Assembly (NCBI GenBank): GCA_021648845.1
Contig: JAKJHY010000008.1
Coordinates: forward strand, 62,001-126,000
Origin: Mycobacterium sp. MBM
Lineage (GTDB): Bacteria > Actinomycetota > Actinomycetes > Mycobacteriales > Mycobacteriaceae
DNA length: 64,000 nucleotides
Direction: 5' to 3'
Below the pieces are notes generated by a model. The model was not told the DNA's origin. It saw only the letters and a list, made by a program, of their open reading frames with translations, and did not search any database. Shown here in pieces: positions 8,471 to 17,255 of this stretch. The position numbers were made by a program, and so were the translations under genes. Position 1 is the stretch's first letter, and every line of letters starts with the position of its first letter.

Positions 8471-9263
8471 CACCCGCGGGGGGCAGGAGCCCAGCGGCCC
8501 GGGGAGGGTTCTCGCGCCGGGCGCCGCGCCCGACTGGCTGCGGCCGCTGGTCGACAATGTCGCCGCGGTGCCCGACGCCTACCGCAGCCGTGTCCCCGCC
8601 GACGTGTTGGCCGCCATCACCGCCGCCAACGAATCCGCCACCCGCGCCGGCACCAAACGCGACGCTGCGGTGCTGGTGTTGTTCTCGGGCCCGACCGACG
8701 CGCCCGCCGGCGGGCCGCCACCGGAAACCGACCTGCTGGTCACCGTGCGCGCCTCGACGCTGCGAAACCACTCCGGTCAGGCCGCTTTCCCGGGCGGGGT
8801 GTCCGATCCCGAGGATGACGGACCGGTGTTCACCGCGCTGCGCGAGGCGCGCGAGGAGACCGGGGTCGACACCGACCGGTTGACCCCGTTGGCGCTGCTG
8901 GACCGGATGTTCATCCCGCCGACCGGCTTTCACGTCGTGCCGGTGCTGGCCTACTCACCGGACCCCGGCCCCGTCCGGGTGGTCGACCCGAAGGAAGCGG
9001 CCATCGTCGCGCGGGTTCCGCTGCGCGCGTTCATCAATCCAGACAACCGCCTGATGGTCTACCGCGAAGCCAACACCAGTCGGTTCGCCGGCCCGGCCTT
9101 CCTGCTCAACCAGATGCTGGTGTGGGGTTTCACCGGCCAGGTGATCTCGGCACTGCTCGACGTCGCCGGCTGGGCGCAGCCCTGGGACACCGGCCACGTG
9201 CGTGAGTTGAGTGAGGCAATGGCACTCGTCGGGCGTCCCAGCCAGTACCGTGAGGCCCAATAA
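8463..9263 (+). CDS. NUDIX hydrolase, probable CoA pyrophosphatase (Rv3672c homologue)
   Basis: NUDIX box G-x5-E-x7-REAREETGV is visible within GGVSDPEDDGPVFTALREAR and the residues after it. The preceding block LRNHSGQAAFPGG is typical of the CoA-pyrophosphatase (NudL/YeaB) subgroup, which cleaves CoA to phosphopantetheine and 3',5'-ADP. The TTG start at 8463 is supported by AGGAG 7 nt upstream and overlaps the TlpA stop by 8 nt. Odd: the N-terminus reads [13 protein letters not shown], a degenerate in-frame copy of the GGQERSDPG repeat. The last base overlaps marP. Confidence 0.86.
   Translation: MSSTRGGQEPSGPGRVLAPGAAPDWLRPLVDNVAAVPDAYRSRVPADVLAAITAANESATRAGTKRDAAVLVLFSGPTDAPAGGPPPETDLLVTVRASTLRNHSGQAAFPGGVSDPEDDGPVFTALREAREETGVDTDRLTPLALLDRMFIPPTGFHVVPVLAYSPDPGPVRVVDPKEAAIVARVPLRAFINPDNRLMVYREANTSRFAGPAFLLNQMLVWGFTGQVISALLDVAGWAQPWDTGHVRELSEAMALVGRPSQYREAQ
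8477..8507 (+). repeat. Degenerate copy of the GGCAGGAGCGAAGCGAC repeat at the NUDIX N-terminus
   Basis: Reads GGGGGGCAGGAGCCCAGCGG then CCCGGGGAGG. It is in the same frame as the RidA and TetR copies and encodes RGGQEPSGPGR. Confidence 0.6.
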
Positions 9264-10453
9264 TGACACCGTCACAGTGGCTCGACCTCGCCATCCTCGC
9301 CGTCGCCTTTGTGGCCGCGGTCTCCGGTTGGCGCTCGGGCGCGCTCGGCTCGCTGTTGTCGTTCATCGGTGTGGTGTTGGGTGCGGTCGCCGGCGTGCTG
9401 CTGGCGCCGCATGTGGTGGGCAACATCGACGGGCCGCGCACCAAACTGTTCGCGACGCTGTTCCTCATCCTGGCCCTGGTGGTCATCGGTGAAATCGCCG
9501 GTGTGGTGTTGGGCCGCGCGGTGCGCGGTGCCATGCGCAACAGCATCCTGCGCACCGTCGACTCGATCATCGGTGCGGGACTGCAACTGGTCACCGTGTT
9601 GGTCGCGGCCTGGCTGCTGGCGACCCCGCTGACCAGTCAGCCGACGTTGGCCGGCGCCGTCCGCGGCTCCAAGGTGCTCAGTGAGGTCGATGCGCTGGCA
9701 CCGGAGTGGCTCAAGAAGGTTCCGGCGCGGCTGGCCGGGCTGCTGGACACCTCCGGGCTGCCCGCGGTGCTGGAGCCTTTCAGCCGCACCCCGATCGTGG
9801 CGGTGGACGCGCCCGATGCCGCACTGTCGGGCTCACCGGTCGTCGAGGCCACCCGCAGCAGTGTGGTGAAGATCCGCGGTGTCGCGCCGAGCTGCCAGAA
9901 AGTCCTGGAGGGCAGTGGTTTCGTCATCGCGCCGAACCGGGTGATGTCCAACGCGCACGTCGTCGCCGGCGCGGAGACCGTCACCGTGGAGGTGGGCGGC
10001 CAGTCCTACGACGCCAGCGTCGTGTCCTACGACCCGAACGAGGACATCTCCATCCTGGCGGTCCCGGACCTGCCGTCGGTGCCGCTGATCTTCGACGATT
10101 CGGAGGCAGAACCGACCACCGACGCGATCGTGATGGGCTACCCCGGTGGCGGTGACTTCACCGCGACGCCGGCTCGGGTCCGGGAGACCATCGAGCTGAA
10201 CGGCCCCGACATCTACAACTCGACCACCGTGAATCGGACCGTCTACACCATCAGAGGCACTGTCCGACAGGGCAATTCCGGTGGCCCGATGATCGACAAG
10301 GATGGCCGGGTGCTCGGAGTGGTGTTCGGGGCGGCCGTCGATGACGCCGACACCGGATTCGTGCTCACCGCGCAGGAGGTGCTGCCGCAGCGCCTGAAGG
10401 TCGGCAACACCGCCCCCGTGCCGACGGGCACCTGCATCGGTCAGCCGGGATAG
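9263..10453 (+). CDS. marP: Membrane serine protease MarP (Rv3671c homologue)
   Basis: Periplasmic trypsin-like protease needed for acid and oxidative resistance in M. tuberculosis. Four hydrophobic segments in the first ~130 residues (CvpA-like region) precede the protease domain. Catalytic residues seen: His in MSNAHVVAGAE, Asp in DPNEDISILAV and Ser in RQGNSGGPMID. Length 396 matches the family. The start overlaps the NUDIX stop by 1 nt. The 3' end overlaps the convergent ephE stop by 13 bp, leaving no room for a terminator. Confidence 0.95.
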   Translation: MTPSQWLDLAILAVAFVAAVSGWRSGALGSLLSFIGVVLGAVAGVLLAPHVVGNIDGPRTKLFATLFLILALVVIGEIAGVVLGRAVRGAMRNSILRTVDSIIGAGLQLVTVLVAAWLLATPLTSQPTLAGAVRGSKVLSEVDALAPEWLKKVPARLAGLLDTSGLPAVLEPFSRTPIVAVDAPDAALSGSPVVEATRSSVVKIRGVAPSCQKVLEGSGFVIAPNRVMSNAHVVAGAETVTVEVGGQSYDASVVSYDPNEDISILAVPDLPSVPLIFDDSEAEPTTDAIVMGYPGGGDFTATPARVRETIELNGPDIYNSTTVNRTVYTIRGTVRQGNSGGPMIDKDGRVLGVVFGAAVDDADTGFVLTAQEVLPQRLKVGNTAPVPTGTCIGQPG

Positions 10454-11373
10454 ACCGTACCCAGAAATCGAGTCAGCTCCGCATTGACGTGTCCGGGGGT
10501 CTCCTCGTGCGCGAAATGCCCGGCGCCGGGGACGGCCACGAATTGACCGCGGGTCACGAAGGGTTCGGTGCGGCGCACCGAAGCGGCCAGCACGTACGGA
10601 TCGACGGATCCGTGCAGATGCAGCAGCGGAATGTCCAGCGGCCGCTTCATCGCCTGCAGGAAACGTCGCCCCTCGGCGCGTAGCTGGCTGCGCACAGCCC
10701 AACGCTGGTACTCCAGCGTCGAATGCGCCGCGCCGGGGATCTGAATCGCCTGACGCAGGTGGCGGACCGTCTCGGCGAAGTCCTCGGTGGCCAGCCATGC
10801 GTCGCCGGACCGGTTGCGCACCACCCGCTCGACCTCTATTGCGTTGTGACGCATCAACTTGCGTTCCGGCCAGATCGGCACCTGATACCGCATCAACCAC
10901 GGCAGCACCGCCCGGCGCTGTGCGGAGTCGGTGAGTACCGAGTCGCGCAGCGCCACTGGGTGCGGCGAGCTCACCAGGGCGACGGCGTCGACGGCGCGCG
11001 GATGCAGGATCGAGGTGGCCCAGCAGACCAACCCGCCGTCGGCGTGGCCGACCAGGGTCGCCGAACTGTGCCCGAGCGCGCGCACCAGCCCCGCGGTGTC
11101 CCCGGCCAGCGTCCAACCGTCGTACCCGCGGGGCGGTTTGTCGCTGCCGCCGTACCCGCGCAGATCGACCGCGACCACCCGGGCGCCGGTCAGGCCGCGC
11201 AGCTGATGGCGCCATGACCACCAGAAGGAGCCGAAACCGTGCAGCAGGATGATCAGCGGACCGGTGGGATCACCGGCCTCGACGACATGAAAGCGGATGC
11301 CGTTGGCGTGGATCTGCAGGTGTCGCCACGGCCCGTCGATGCGCACAACCGACGGATCCGGCCGGGGTGCCAT
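10441..11373 (-). CDS. ephE: Alpha/beta hydrolase, epoxide hydrolase EphE-like
   Basis: An alpha/beta hydrolase of 310 residues. The oxyanion motif is HGFGSFWWSW. The nucleophile elbow VGHADGGLV has Asp rather than Ser, as in epoxide hydrolases. The catalytic His is in GAGHFAHEE near the C-terminus. The position next to marP matches Rv3670. It lies 12 nt downstream of the holin-like gene in one operon. The substrate is unknown. Confidence 0.88.
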   Translation of the reverse strand: MAPRPDPSVVRIDGPWRHLQIHANGIRFHVVEAGDPTGPLIILLHGFGSFWWSWRHQLRGLTGARVVAVDLRGYGGSDKPPRGYDGWTLAGDTAGLVRALGHSSATLVGHADGGLVCWATSILHPRAVDAVALVSSPHPVALRDSVLTDSAQRRAVLPWLMRYQVPIWPERKLMRHNAIEVERVVRNRSGDAWLATEDFAETVRHLRQAIQIPGAAHSTLEYQRWAVRSQLRAEGRRFLQAMKRPLDIPLLHLHGSVDPYVLAASVRRTEPFVTRGQFVAVPGAGHFAHEETPGHVNAELTRFLGTVYPG

Positions 11374-11385
11374 GGGGGCGGTCGG

Positions 11386-11892
11386 CTACCAGCCCGACGG
11401 GTCGGTGGTGAGCGCGGGGCGCGCTGCCTCGGGCTTGTCGTGCCCCGGCGTCAGCGCCTCCTTGGTTTCCTTCACCGACTCGATGGTTTCGCGGGGGCCC
11501 CGGATGCGGCGCACCTTGAGATAGCCGAGCAGCGCCAGCGCCACGGTCACCAGCACCATGATCCCGAACACGATGAGGAAGGCGGCCCACCGCCACAGCC
11601 AGGTGTCGAGCAGTTCGGCGACGAAGAAGAACAGGAAAAAGGTCGAGTAGAACAGCACGACCAGCGCCGCGATGAAGAAGACACTGCCGGTGAGGCCCTT
11701 CTTCACATCGCGGGTGATCTCCGCCTTGGCCAGCTCGACCTCGGCGCGCACCAGGGTGGACACCTGCGCGGTCGCATCCTTGACCAGGTCACCGATGGAT
11801 GGATCGGCCTTCGGAGCGTGCGGGTCGACGAGCGGAATCGATGTGACGGTGGCGGGCACGCCGTTCTTGTGGTCGCCGGTGCTCGAGCTCAT
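11386..11892 (-). CDS. Phage-holin-family / DUF1469 membrane protein, Rv3669 homologue
   Basis: A 168-residue protein. A soluble N-terminal part contains an amphipathic region (VRAEVELAKAEITRDVKKG) that is characteristic of the actinobacterial holin-X superfamily. Two hydrophobic segments follow at about residues 68-90 and 100-125, then a polar tail. 'Holin' is a family name only, and no lysis role is implied. The ATG at 11892 was chosen because the family N-terminus fits. It forms an operon with ephE. Confidence 0.82.
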   Translation of the reverse strand: MSSSTGDHKNGVPATVTSIPLVDPHAPKADPSIGDLVKDATAQVSTLVRAEVELAKAEITRDVKKGLTGSVFFIAALVVLFYSTFFLFFFVAELLDTWLWRWAAFLIVFGIMVLVTVALALLGYLKVRRIRGPRETIESVKETKEALTPGHDKPEAARPALTTDPSGW

Positions 11893-11914
11893 GGGGGCTA
11901 TGTTGCCATGGTCC

Positions 11915-11940
11915 AGGGGCGAGCGAAGCGACGGGCAAGG
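11915..11940 (+). repeat. Intergenic copy of the GAGCGAAGCGAC repeat
   Basis: GGGGCGAGCGAAGCGACGGG lies between the holin-like gene and the Rv3668c promoter. It is related to the copy at 49172-49200. Confidence 0.6.
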
Positions 11941-11973
11941 TTCCAGCAGCCGGGGTTTTCGTCTCGGCCGACA

Positions 11974-11979
11974 TAGAAT
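11974..11979 (+). promoter_or_regulatory. -10 box of the secreted protease gene
   Basis: TAGAAT. The predicted transcription start is about 20 nt upstream of the TTG at 12007, leaving room for the GGGGAGA ribosome binding site. Confidence 0.45.
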
Positions 11980-12006
11980 GGCGATCACCGACCGAACGGG
12001 GAGACC

Positions 12007-12705
12007 TTGAGACACCGCTGGTGCTACCTGGTCCGTTGCGTTTCGCTGGCGGTGATCGCCCCGATCGCGCTGCTGATGACTCCCGCAGCGCATGCCGCCG
12101 CACCGGTGCCCCTCGGTGGCGGGTCCGGCATCGTCATCGACGGGCACGCGTACTGCACGTTGACCGCGATCGGCCACGACACGGCGGGAAAGCTGATCGG
12201 CTTCACCTCGGCGCACTGCGGCGGGCCGGGCGCGGTCGTCGCGTCCGAAGCGGACCCGAAGGCGGGCACCCTCGGTGTGATGGTGGCCGGGAACGACGGC
12301 CTCGACTACGCCGTCATCGAATTCGATCCGCAGCGGGTACGCCCGGTGAACACCGTCAACGGGTTCTCGATTTTCGGGCTCGGCCCCGACCCGTCGTTCG
12401 GGGAGGTCGCCTGCAAGCTCGGCCGCACCACGGGCTACTCCTGCGGTGTGACGTGGGGACCCGGAGAGGACCCGGGCACGATCCTGAATCAGGTGTGCGG
12501 GCAGCCCGGGGACTCCGGCGCGCCGGTGACGGTGAACAACCGGCTCGTCGGCATGATCCACGGCGCGTTCACCGAGGAACTGCCGACGTGCGTGGTCAAG
12601 TTCGTGCCGTTGCACACGCCCGCCGTCACCGTGTCGATCAACACGGTGCTGGCCGACATCACCACCAAGAACCGGCCCGGCGCCGGCTTCGTGCCGATCG
12701 CTTAG
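12007..12705 (+). CDS. Secreted trypsin-like serine protease, Rv3668c homologue
   Basis: A 232-residue exported protease. The signal peptide ends near PAAHAAAP at about residue 31. The S1 catalytic triad is visible: His in FTSAHCGG, Asp in GLDYAVIEF and Ser in PGDSGAPVT. Four cysteines (CTL, HCGG, ACKLG, SCGV) could form disulfides. The TTG at 12007 has GGGGAGA just upstream and gives a full signal peptide. It converges on acs with 22 bp between stops and no hairpin. Confidence 0.9.
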   Translation: MRHRWCYLVRCVSLAVIAPIALLMTPAAHAAAPVPLGGGSGIVIDGHAYCTLTAIGHDTAGKLIGFTSAHCGGPGAVVASEADPKAGTLGVMVAGNDGLDYAVIEFDPQRVRPVNTVNGFSIFGLGPDPSFGEVACKLGRTTGYSCGVTWGPGEDPGTILNQVCGQPGDSGAPVTVNNRLVGMIHGAFTEELPTCVVKFVPLHTPAVTVSINTVLADITTKNRPGAGFVPIA

Positions 12706-12727
12706 CGCCGACCGGCCCGCGGCACGT

Positions 12728-14674
12728 CTACTTGCTGGCGCGGATCGCTTCGAAGACGCTCGGATCCAGCAGGGTCGAGGTGTCCCCGAGCTCGCGGCCT
12801 TCGGCGACATCGCGCAGCAGACGCCGCATGATCTTGCCGCTGCGGGTCTTGGGAAGCTTGGGAACCACGTGGATCTCCCGGGGTTTGGCGATCGGGGAGA
12901 TCTCCTTGGACACCTCGGCGCGCAGCTCGTCGACCATCTGCTCATGCGACAGTTCGGCGGCGTGGCTCTTGAGGATGACGAACGCGCAGATGCCCTGGCC
13001 GGTGTGCTCGTCGGTGGCGCCGACCACGGCGGCCTCGGCCACCCCGGCATGTCCGACGAGTGCGGACTCGACCTCGGCGGTCGAGATGCGGTGCCCCGAC
13101 ACGTTCATCACATCGTCGATGCGGCCCAGGACCCAGATCTCGCCGTCGGTGCCGTACCGCGCGCCGTCACCGGCGAAGTACCAGCCCTGCTCGGCGAAGC
13201 GCGACCAGTAGGTTTCCTTGAATCGTTCCTCGTCACCCCAGATGCCGCGCAGCATCGACGGCCACGGCTTGTCGAGCACCAGGTAACCGGTGGTGTGTTC
13301 GGTGCCCTCGACGGCAGGGGCTAGATCGTTACCGTCGTCGTCGACGATCTTGGCCGAGATGCCGGGCAGCGGGGTCATCGCCGACCCGGGCTTGCACACG
13401 GTCACGCCCGGCAGCGGGGAGATCATGATGGCGCCGGTCTCGGTCTGCCACCAGGTGTCCACGATCGGCGTCTTGTCGCCGCCGAAGACCAGCCGATACC
13501 AGCGCCAGGCCTCCGGGTTGATCGGTTCGCCGACCGAGCCGAGCAGCCGGATGCTGGACAGGTCGTGTTCGAAGGCCAGTTCGCGGCCCCACTTCATGAA
13601 GGTTCGGACCACGGTGGGCGCGGTGTAATAGATTGACACACCGTACTTTTCGATGACCTGGAAGTGGCGGTGCTCGTCCGGGGACGCCGGGGTGCCCTCG
13701 TAGACCACCTGGGTGGCGCCGTTGGACAGCGGGCCGTAGACGATGTAGGTGTGTCCGGTGACCCAGCCGATATCGGCGGTGCACCAGTAGACATCGGTCT
13801 CCGGCTTGAGGTCGAACACATTGTGATGGGTGTAGGAGGCCTGCGTCAGATAGCCGCCCGAGGTGTGCACGATGCCCTTGGGCTTACCGGTGGTGCCAGA
13901 GGTGTACAGCAGGAACAGCGGCTGCTCGGAATCGAAGGCTTCGTAGGCGTGCTCGGTGGAGGCCTTGGGCACGGTCTGGTCCCACCACAGGTCGCGGCCC
14001 TCGGTCCAGGGCACATCGATGCCGGTGCGGCGCACCACCAGAACGTGCTGCACCGGGTTGTCGTCACCAAGACCGTCGAGGGCCTCGTCGACACCGGCCT
14101 TCAGCGGTGCGGCCTTGCCGCGACGGAACTGACCGTCGGTGGTGATCACGATCTTGGCCGAGGCGTCTTCGATACGGGCCCGCAGCGCGGCCGCGGAGAA
14201 GCCGGCGAAGACCACCGAATGCATCGCACCCAGACGGGCGCATGCCAGCATCGCGATGATGGCCTCGGGCACCATCGGCATGTAAATCGCCACCCGGTCA
14301 CCGGCTTGCAGGCCGAGCTCGGTCAGCGTGTTGGCGGCCTGGTTCACCTCATCCTGCAATTGGGCGTAGGTGATGGTGCGGGCATCGCCGACCGGCTCAC
14401 CCTCCCAGTGGATGGCCACTCGGTCTCCGTTACCGGCCTCGACGTGGCGGTCCACGCAGTTGTAGGCGACGTTCAGCTTGCCGCCGACGAACCACTTCGC
14501 GAATGGCGCATTCGACCAGTCCAGCACCTCGCCGAACGGCGTCTGCCAGGTCAGCCGGTTGGCCTGCTCGGCCCAGAAGCCAAGCCGATCAGCCTCGGCC
14601 GCGTCGTAGAGTTCATTGGTGGCATTGGCCTTGGCCGCGAAATCGGCAGGCGGCGGGTAAGCGGTTGTGCTCAT
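12728..14674 (-). CDS. acs: Acetyl-CoA synthetase
   Basis: AMP-forming acetate-CoA ligase of 648 residues. The adenylation core motif [26 protein letters not shown] and the C-terminal [15 protein letters not shown] are visible. The last holds the catalytic Lys that is acetylated in mycobacteria as a cAMP-linked control (family knowledge). The ATG at 14674 is preferred to the GTG at 14692 because TAGGCT (14682-14687) lies exactly 7 nt before it. In M. tuberculosis a dipeptide transporter operon lies beyond this gene, and it is absent here. Confidence 0.95.
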   Translation of the reverse strand: MSTTAYPPPADFAAKANATNELYDAAEADRLGFWAEQANRLTWQTPFGEVLDWSNAPFAKWFVGGKLNVAYNCVDRHVEAGNGDRVAIHWEGEPVGDARTITYAQLQDEVNQAANTLTELGLQAGDRVAIYMPMVPEAIIAMLACARLGAMHSVVFAGFSAAALRARIEDASAKIVITTDGQFRRGKAAPLKAGVDEALDGLGDDNPVQHVLVVRRTGIDVPWTEGRDLWWDQTVPKASTEHAYEAFDSEQPLFLLYTSGTTGKPKGIVHTSGGYLTQASYTHHNVFDLKPETDVYWCTADIGWVTGHTYIVYGPLSNGATQVVYEGTPASPDEHRHFQVIEKYGVSIYYTAPTVVRTFMKWGRELAFEHDLSSIRLLGSVGEPINPEAWRWYRLVFGGDKTPIVDTWWQTETGAIMISPLPGVTVCKPGSAMTPLPGISAKIVDDDGNDLAPAVEGTEHTTGYLVLDKPWPSMLRGIWGDEERFKETYWSRFAEQGWYFAGDGARYGTDGEIWVLGRIDDVMNVSGHRISTAEVESALVGHAGVAEAAVVGATDEHTGQGICAFVILKSHAAELSHEQMVDELRAEVSKEISPIAKPREIHVVPKLPKTRSGKIMRRLLRDVAEGRELGDTSTLLDPSVFEAIRASK

Positions 14675-14681
14675 GGGTGTG

Positions 14682-14687
14682 AGCCTA
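14682..14687 (-). promoter_or_regulatory. -10 box of acs, leaderless
   Basis: TAGGCT on the minus strand, 7 nt before the ATG at 14674. It would lie inside the coding region if the upstream GTG were used. Confidence 0.5.
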
Positions 14688-14786
14688 GTCACCGAAGGTT
14701 GCAGCGACGTTGGCGCCTCACAACATGCGCTGCGGGCGGCGCACCTGCTGCGCCGAACGTCGAAAATTGCGAGCCCAGCGGTCGGC

Positions 14787-14792
14787 TAGCGT
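14787..14792 (+). promoter_or_regulatory. -10 box of the Rv3662c homologue, leaderless
   Basis: TAGCGT followed by 7 nt and the ATG at 14800. Confidence 0.5.
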
Positions 14793-14799
14793 TATCGCA

Positions 14800-15540
14800 A
14801 TGACCGATCCACTCGCCCCGCTCGTCGCACTCGAGGGAGTGCTGGCCGCGGGAGAAGAGGCCCGTGTGGAGCTGGGCCGAGCCCACCGGCACCGCACCAA
14901 TCTGCGCGGCTGGCCGGCCACGGCGGCCGAGGCGGCGTTGCGGGCGGCGCGGGCTTCGTCGGTGCTCGACGGCGGCTCGCTGAGCCTGTCCGAGAGCGGG
15001 GAGCCGGATGCGGTGTTGGCCGGCGCGCTGCGGGTCTCCGAGGCGCTGGAGGGCGGTGCGACCGCGCTGACCGGCGTCTGGCAGCGTGCACCGCTGCAGG
15101 CGCTGGCCAGGCTGCATGCGCTGGCCGCGGCGGATCTGGTCGACGACGAGCAGCTGGGCCGGCCGCGTTCGGCGCCGGATGTGGGCCCGCGGCTGGAGGT
15201 GCTGGCCGAACTGGTGACCGGTGGGACGACGGTGCCCGCCTTCGTCCTGGCCGCCGTCGCGCACGGGGAGCTGTTGACCTTGCAGCCGTTCGGCACCGCC
15301 GACGGCGTGGTCGCGCGGGCGGTGTCTCGGCTCATCACGATGTCCAGCGGACTGGATCCGCACGGGCTGGGCGTGCCGGAGATGTTCTGGATGAAGCAGT
15401 CCGGTAACTATCGGGCGGCGGCGCGCGGTTTCGCCTCGGGCACGCCTAGCGGGCTGGGGGCGTGGCTGGTGCTCAGCAGTCAGGCGTTACAAGCCGGTGC
15501 GCGCGAGGCGCTTTCGATTGCCCAGGCCGCGAAGGGCTGA
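14800..15540 (+). CDS. Conserved actinobacterial protein, Rv3662c homologue
   Basis: A 246-residue Ala/Leu-rich soluble protein starting MTDPLAPLVALEG. It contains VLDGGSLSLSESG and a region (ARLHALAAADLV...TVPAFVLAAVAHGELLTLQPF) that recalls Fic/DOC-like helical folds. The canonical Fic motif HPFxDGNGR is replaced by QPFGTADGVVAR, so catalytic activity is doubtful. The start is supported by the leaderless -10 box. It converges on the Ms1 RNA gene. Function is unknown. Confidence 0.82.
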   Translation: MTDPLAPLVALEGVLAAGEEARVELGRAHRHRTNLRGWPATAAEAALRAARASSVLDGGSLSLSESGEPDAVLAGALRVSEALEGGATALTGVWQRAPLQALARLHALAAADLVDDEQLGRPRSAPDVGPRLEVLAELVTGGTTVPAFVLAAVAHGELLTLQPFGTADGVVARAVSRLITMSSGLDPHGLGVPEMFWMKQSGNYRAAARGFASGTPSGLGAWLVLSSQALQAGAREALSIAQAAKG

Positions 15541-15554
15541 ACGCACCCACTCAG

Positions 15555-15871
15555 CAAATGAAGCGGGCGACGATCCGTGATCGGACTCCCGTCCGAATCG
15601 GCTCGCCGCCCGCTAGCACGGATTCCGGTTACCAAGCGTGCTCTGGTGGGTTGTGTGGGTGGCCTCGGCGTTCTCCCGATGCGCTACGACTGCAACCCCA
15701 CCCAAGAGGTCGTCGACGTCATTCGCTTATCGGAATTCCGCAGGCCCACAACGCTTCTGCCTGTATGGCGGCATGTGCTCCGCGTGGGTTCCGGTGATCC
15801 GTGCTGGGATGCCTGGCTCGGGAGATCACACCTTCTCTTCCGGTGTGGCCTTGGCCTTACCAAGCTTCCGT
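15555..15871 (-). ncRNA. Ms1 (MTS2823) small RNA that binds core RNA polymerase
   Basis: There is no coding gene between the convergent Rv3662c and Rv3661 homologues, exactly where Ms1/MTS2823 lies in mycobacteria. The minus strand shows TTGCTG-17-TACAAA (15878-15906), a start near 15871 and a strong terminator stem (15563-15613) followed by a T-rich tail. This gives a transcript of about 315 nt, matching the ~300 nt of Ms1. Known role: Ms1 accumulates in stationary phase and sequesters sigma-free RNA polymerase. Assignment rests on synteny, size and signals. The sequence itself was not compared with a database. Confidence 0.82.
15563..15613 (-). terminator. Intrinsic terminator of Ms1
   Basis: Outer stem GCGGGCG.CGA paired with the GCTCGCCGCCCGC side, and an inner stem CGGAC/GTCCG. 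On the minus strand it is followed by TTCATTT (15562-15556). Confidence 0.65.
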
Positions 15872-15877
15872 GCCTCA

Positions 15878-15906
15878 TTTGTACTCCGTGACCGCGGTCA
15901 CAGCAA
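15878..15906 (-). promoter_or_regulatory. Promoter of Ms1
   Basis: Minus-strand -35 TTGCTG (15906-15901), 17-nt spacer and -10 TACAAA (15883-15878). Well-spaced sigma-A type signal. Confidence 0.65.
15887..15902. promoter_or_regulatory. Candidate CRP operator in the Ms1 promoter spacer
   Basis: On the minus strand TGTGA-CCGCGG-TCACG, 9 of 10 positions of the mycobacterial CRP consensus TGTGA-N6-TCACA. The inner 14 bp (15888-15901) are a perfect palindrome. It lies between -35 and -10, a position expected to repress. Confidence 0.5.
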
Positions 15907-15951
15907 GTACCTATCGGGGGTGAATCCGGATCGTTACGGCGTACCCCTCAG

Positions 15952-16830
15952 CTACCGGCGGGTAGTCGTGCGCGGCAACACCTTACGGAGCAGCGAATAC
16001 GTCAGCGCGCCGCCGGCGAGTGCGCTGAGCCCGACCGCGACGGTGGTGGCGACGGCCGCGCCGGACGGGGCGGCGGGCAGCCGGTCGCGTAGCGACACCG
16101 GGCGGCTGAAGGTCAGTACCGGCCAACTGCGGGCGGCGGCCTCCTTGCGCAGACCGCGGTCCGGGTTGACCACCGACGGATGCCCGACGGCTTCCAGCAT
16201 CGGCAGGTCGGTGATCGAATCGGAATAGGCATAGCAGTGTTCGAGCGAGTAGCCCTCGCGGGCGGCGAGTTCGCGGATTGCTTCGGCCTTGCCTTCGCCG
16301 TAGCAGTAGAAGGCAACCTCGCCGGTGTACTTGCCGTCCTGCACGACCATCCTGGTGGCCATCGCGTGGGTGGCGCCGAGCGCTCGGGCGATCGGCGCCA
16401 CGATCTCTTCGCCAGAGGCTGAGACCACCACGACATCGCGACCGCACAGTTTGTGGTCGGCGATCAGATTGGCGGCCTCGTCGAACACCAGTGGGTCGAC
16501 GATCTCGTGCAGTGTCTCGCCGACCACCGAACGCACTTGTTCGACGTCCCAGCCGGTACACATATCCGTCAGGTAGGTGCGCATCCGGTCCATCTGATCG
16601 TGATCGGCACCGGACATCAGGAAGAAGAACTGGGCATAGGACGATTTGAGGACAGCGCGGCGGTTCAGTAGCCCTTGATCGAAAAACGGTTTGCTGAAGG
16701 CCAGCGTGCTCGACTTTGCTATAACCGTCTTGTCGAGGTCGAAAAAGGCCGCGGTACGCACCGGTACTCCGGCGTGCGCGATGCGTTCGGACCCGTCGAA
16801 TTCGCCAGCGGATCCCGTGGATACCGTCAC
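15952..16830 (-). CDS. HAD-superfamily phosphatase (SerB-like), Rv3661 homologue
   Basis: HAD-IB hydrolase of about 292 residues. Motif I is AAFFDLDKTVIAKSS (nucleophile Asp and acid-base Asp). Motif II is VVVVSASGEEIV. Motif III/IV has GEGKAEAI and YAYSDSITDLPMLEAVG. A hydrophobic C-terminal segment (AVATTVAVGLSALAGGALTY) suggests membrane attachment. The substrate is unknown, and phosphoserine and glycerophospholipid phosphates are family options. The GTG at 16830 agrees with the M. tuberculosis start and lies 7 nt after a TATGCT -10 box. An upstream ATG (16842) lies within that box and is rejected. Confidence 0.9.
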   Translation of the reverse strand: MTVSTGSAGEFDGSERIAHAGVPVRTAAFFDLDKTVIAKSSTLAFSKPFFDQGLLNRRAVLKSSYAQFFFLMSGADHDQMDRMRTYLTDMCTGWDVEQVRSVVGETLHEIVDPLVFDEAANLIADHKLCGRDVVVVSASGEEIVAPIARALGATHAMATRMVVQDGKYTGEVAFYCYGEGKAEAIRELAAREGYSLEHCYAYSDSITDLPMLEAVGHPSVVNPDRGLRKEAAARSWPVLTFSRPVSLRDRLPAAPSGAAVATTVAVGLSALAGGALTYSLLRKVLPRTTTRR

Positions 16831-16837
16831 GGTGTCC

Positions 16838-16843
16838 AGCATA
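16838..16843 (-). promoter_or_regulatory. -10 box of the Rv3661 homologue, leaderless
   Basis: TATGCT on the minus strand, 7 nt before the GTG at 16830. Confidence 0.5.
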
Positions 16844-16952
16844 GGGGGACCCGTCGGGAGCCCTTTCCCAACACTGGGAAAGTGGCAGCTAGAGACACGT
16901 GTCGGAAACTGCACGATTTTTCGCATTTCGGGTAAATGTCCTGCATCGCTAC

Positions 16953-16983
16953 TTGCGCCCCTGGCCATTTCCGTGTGTATAGT
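16953..16983 (+). promoter_or_regulatory. Promoter of 6C RNA
   Basis: -10 TATAGT (16978-16983) with an extended TGTG just upstream. A weak -35 TTGCGC (16953-16958) lies 19 nt away. Confidence 0.55.
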
Positions 16984-16988
16984 GGGCC

Positions 16989-17086
16989 TTACTCGGCTAT
17001 GGCCGAGTGTGGATCAGCCCGACCCCCCGGGGCTGATACACGACGACCTCCGCCTCCTCCCCCCCTGGCGGGGGTCGTCCCTTTTT
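16989..17086 (+). ncRNA. 6C small RNA (B11, ncRv13660c family)
   Basis: Conserved C-rich actinobacterial sRNA located, as in M. tuberculosis, between the Rv3661 and Rv3660c homologues. Three hairpins are visible: ACTCGGC-tat-GGCCGAGT, then ATCAGCCC with a CCCCCC-containing loop closing on GGGGCTGAT, then the terminator stem with another run of C in its loop. Those exposed C runs give the family its name and are the proposed antisense contacts. Length of about 98 nt fits B11. It is transcribed toward the ssd-tad operon, and the terminator separates the two. Confidence 0.86.
17042..17086 (+). terminator. Intrinsic terminator of 6C RNA
   Basis: Stem GACGACC (17042-17048) with GGTCGTC (17073-17079), extended by CCGCC/GGCGG around a C-rich loop, and TTTTT at 17082-17086. 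Confidence 0.8.
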
Positions 17087-17255
17087 CGGGGTCTGTTCGG
17101 CCCTCTGCCGATTTTTACAGCACAGATTCGAATTGTTGCGGAACGGGATTTTCACCCGCCCGGAAGCCGCTCGGCGTCATCCACAATCGCCGATTCATCC
17201 ACAGATCGCGCGCACCCTCTGGCGCCGTCGATGGTCGGTTTTGCACCGTTGATGG

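Noticed and set aside
11386..13050. 554-codon minus-strand frame starting in acs
   Set aside because: Only its last 168 codons (from 11892) match a real membrane-protein family; the rest is antisense to the secreted protease and out of frame with acs.
15577..15891. Small proteins in the gap after the Rv3662c homologue
   Set aside because: Frames of about 100 codons have no ribosome binding site or family match. The gap is better explained by Ms1 RNA transcribed on the other strand.
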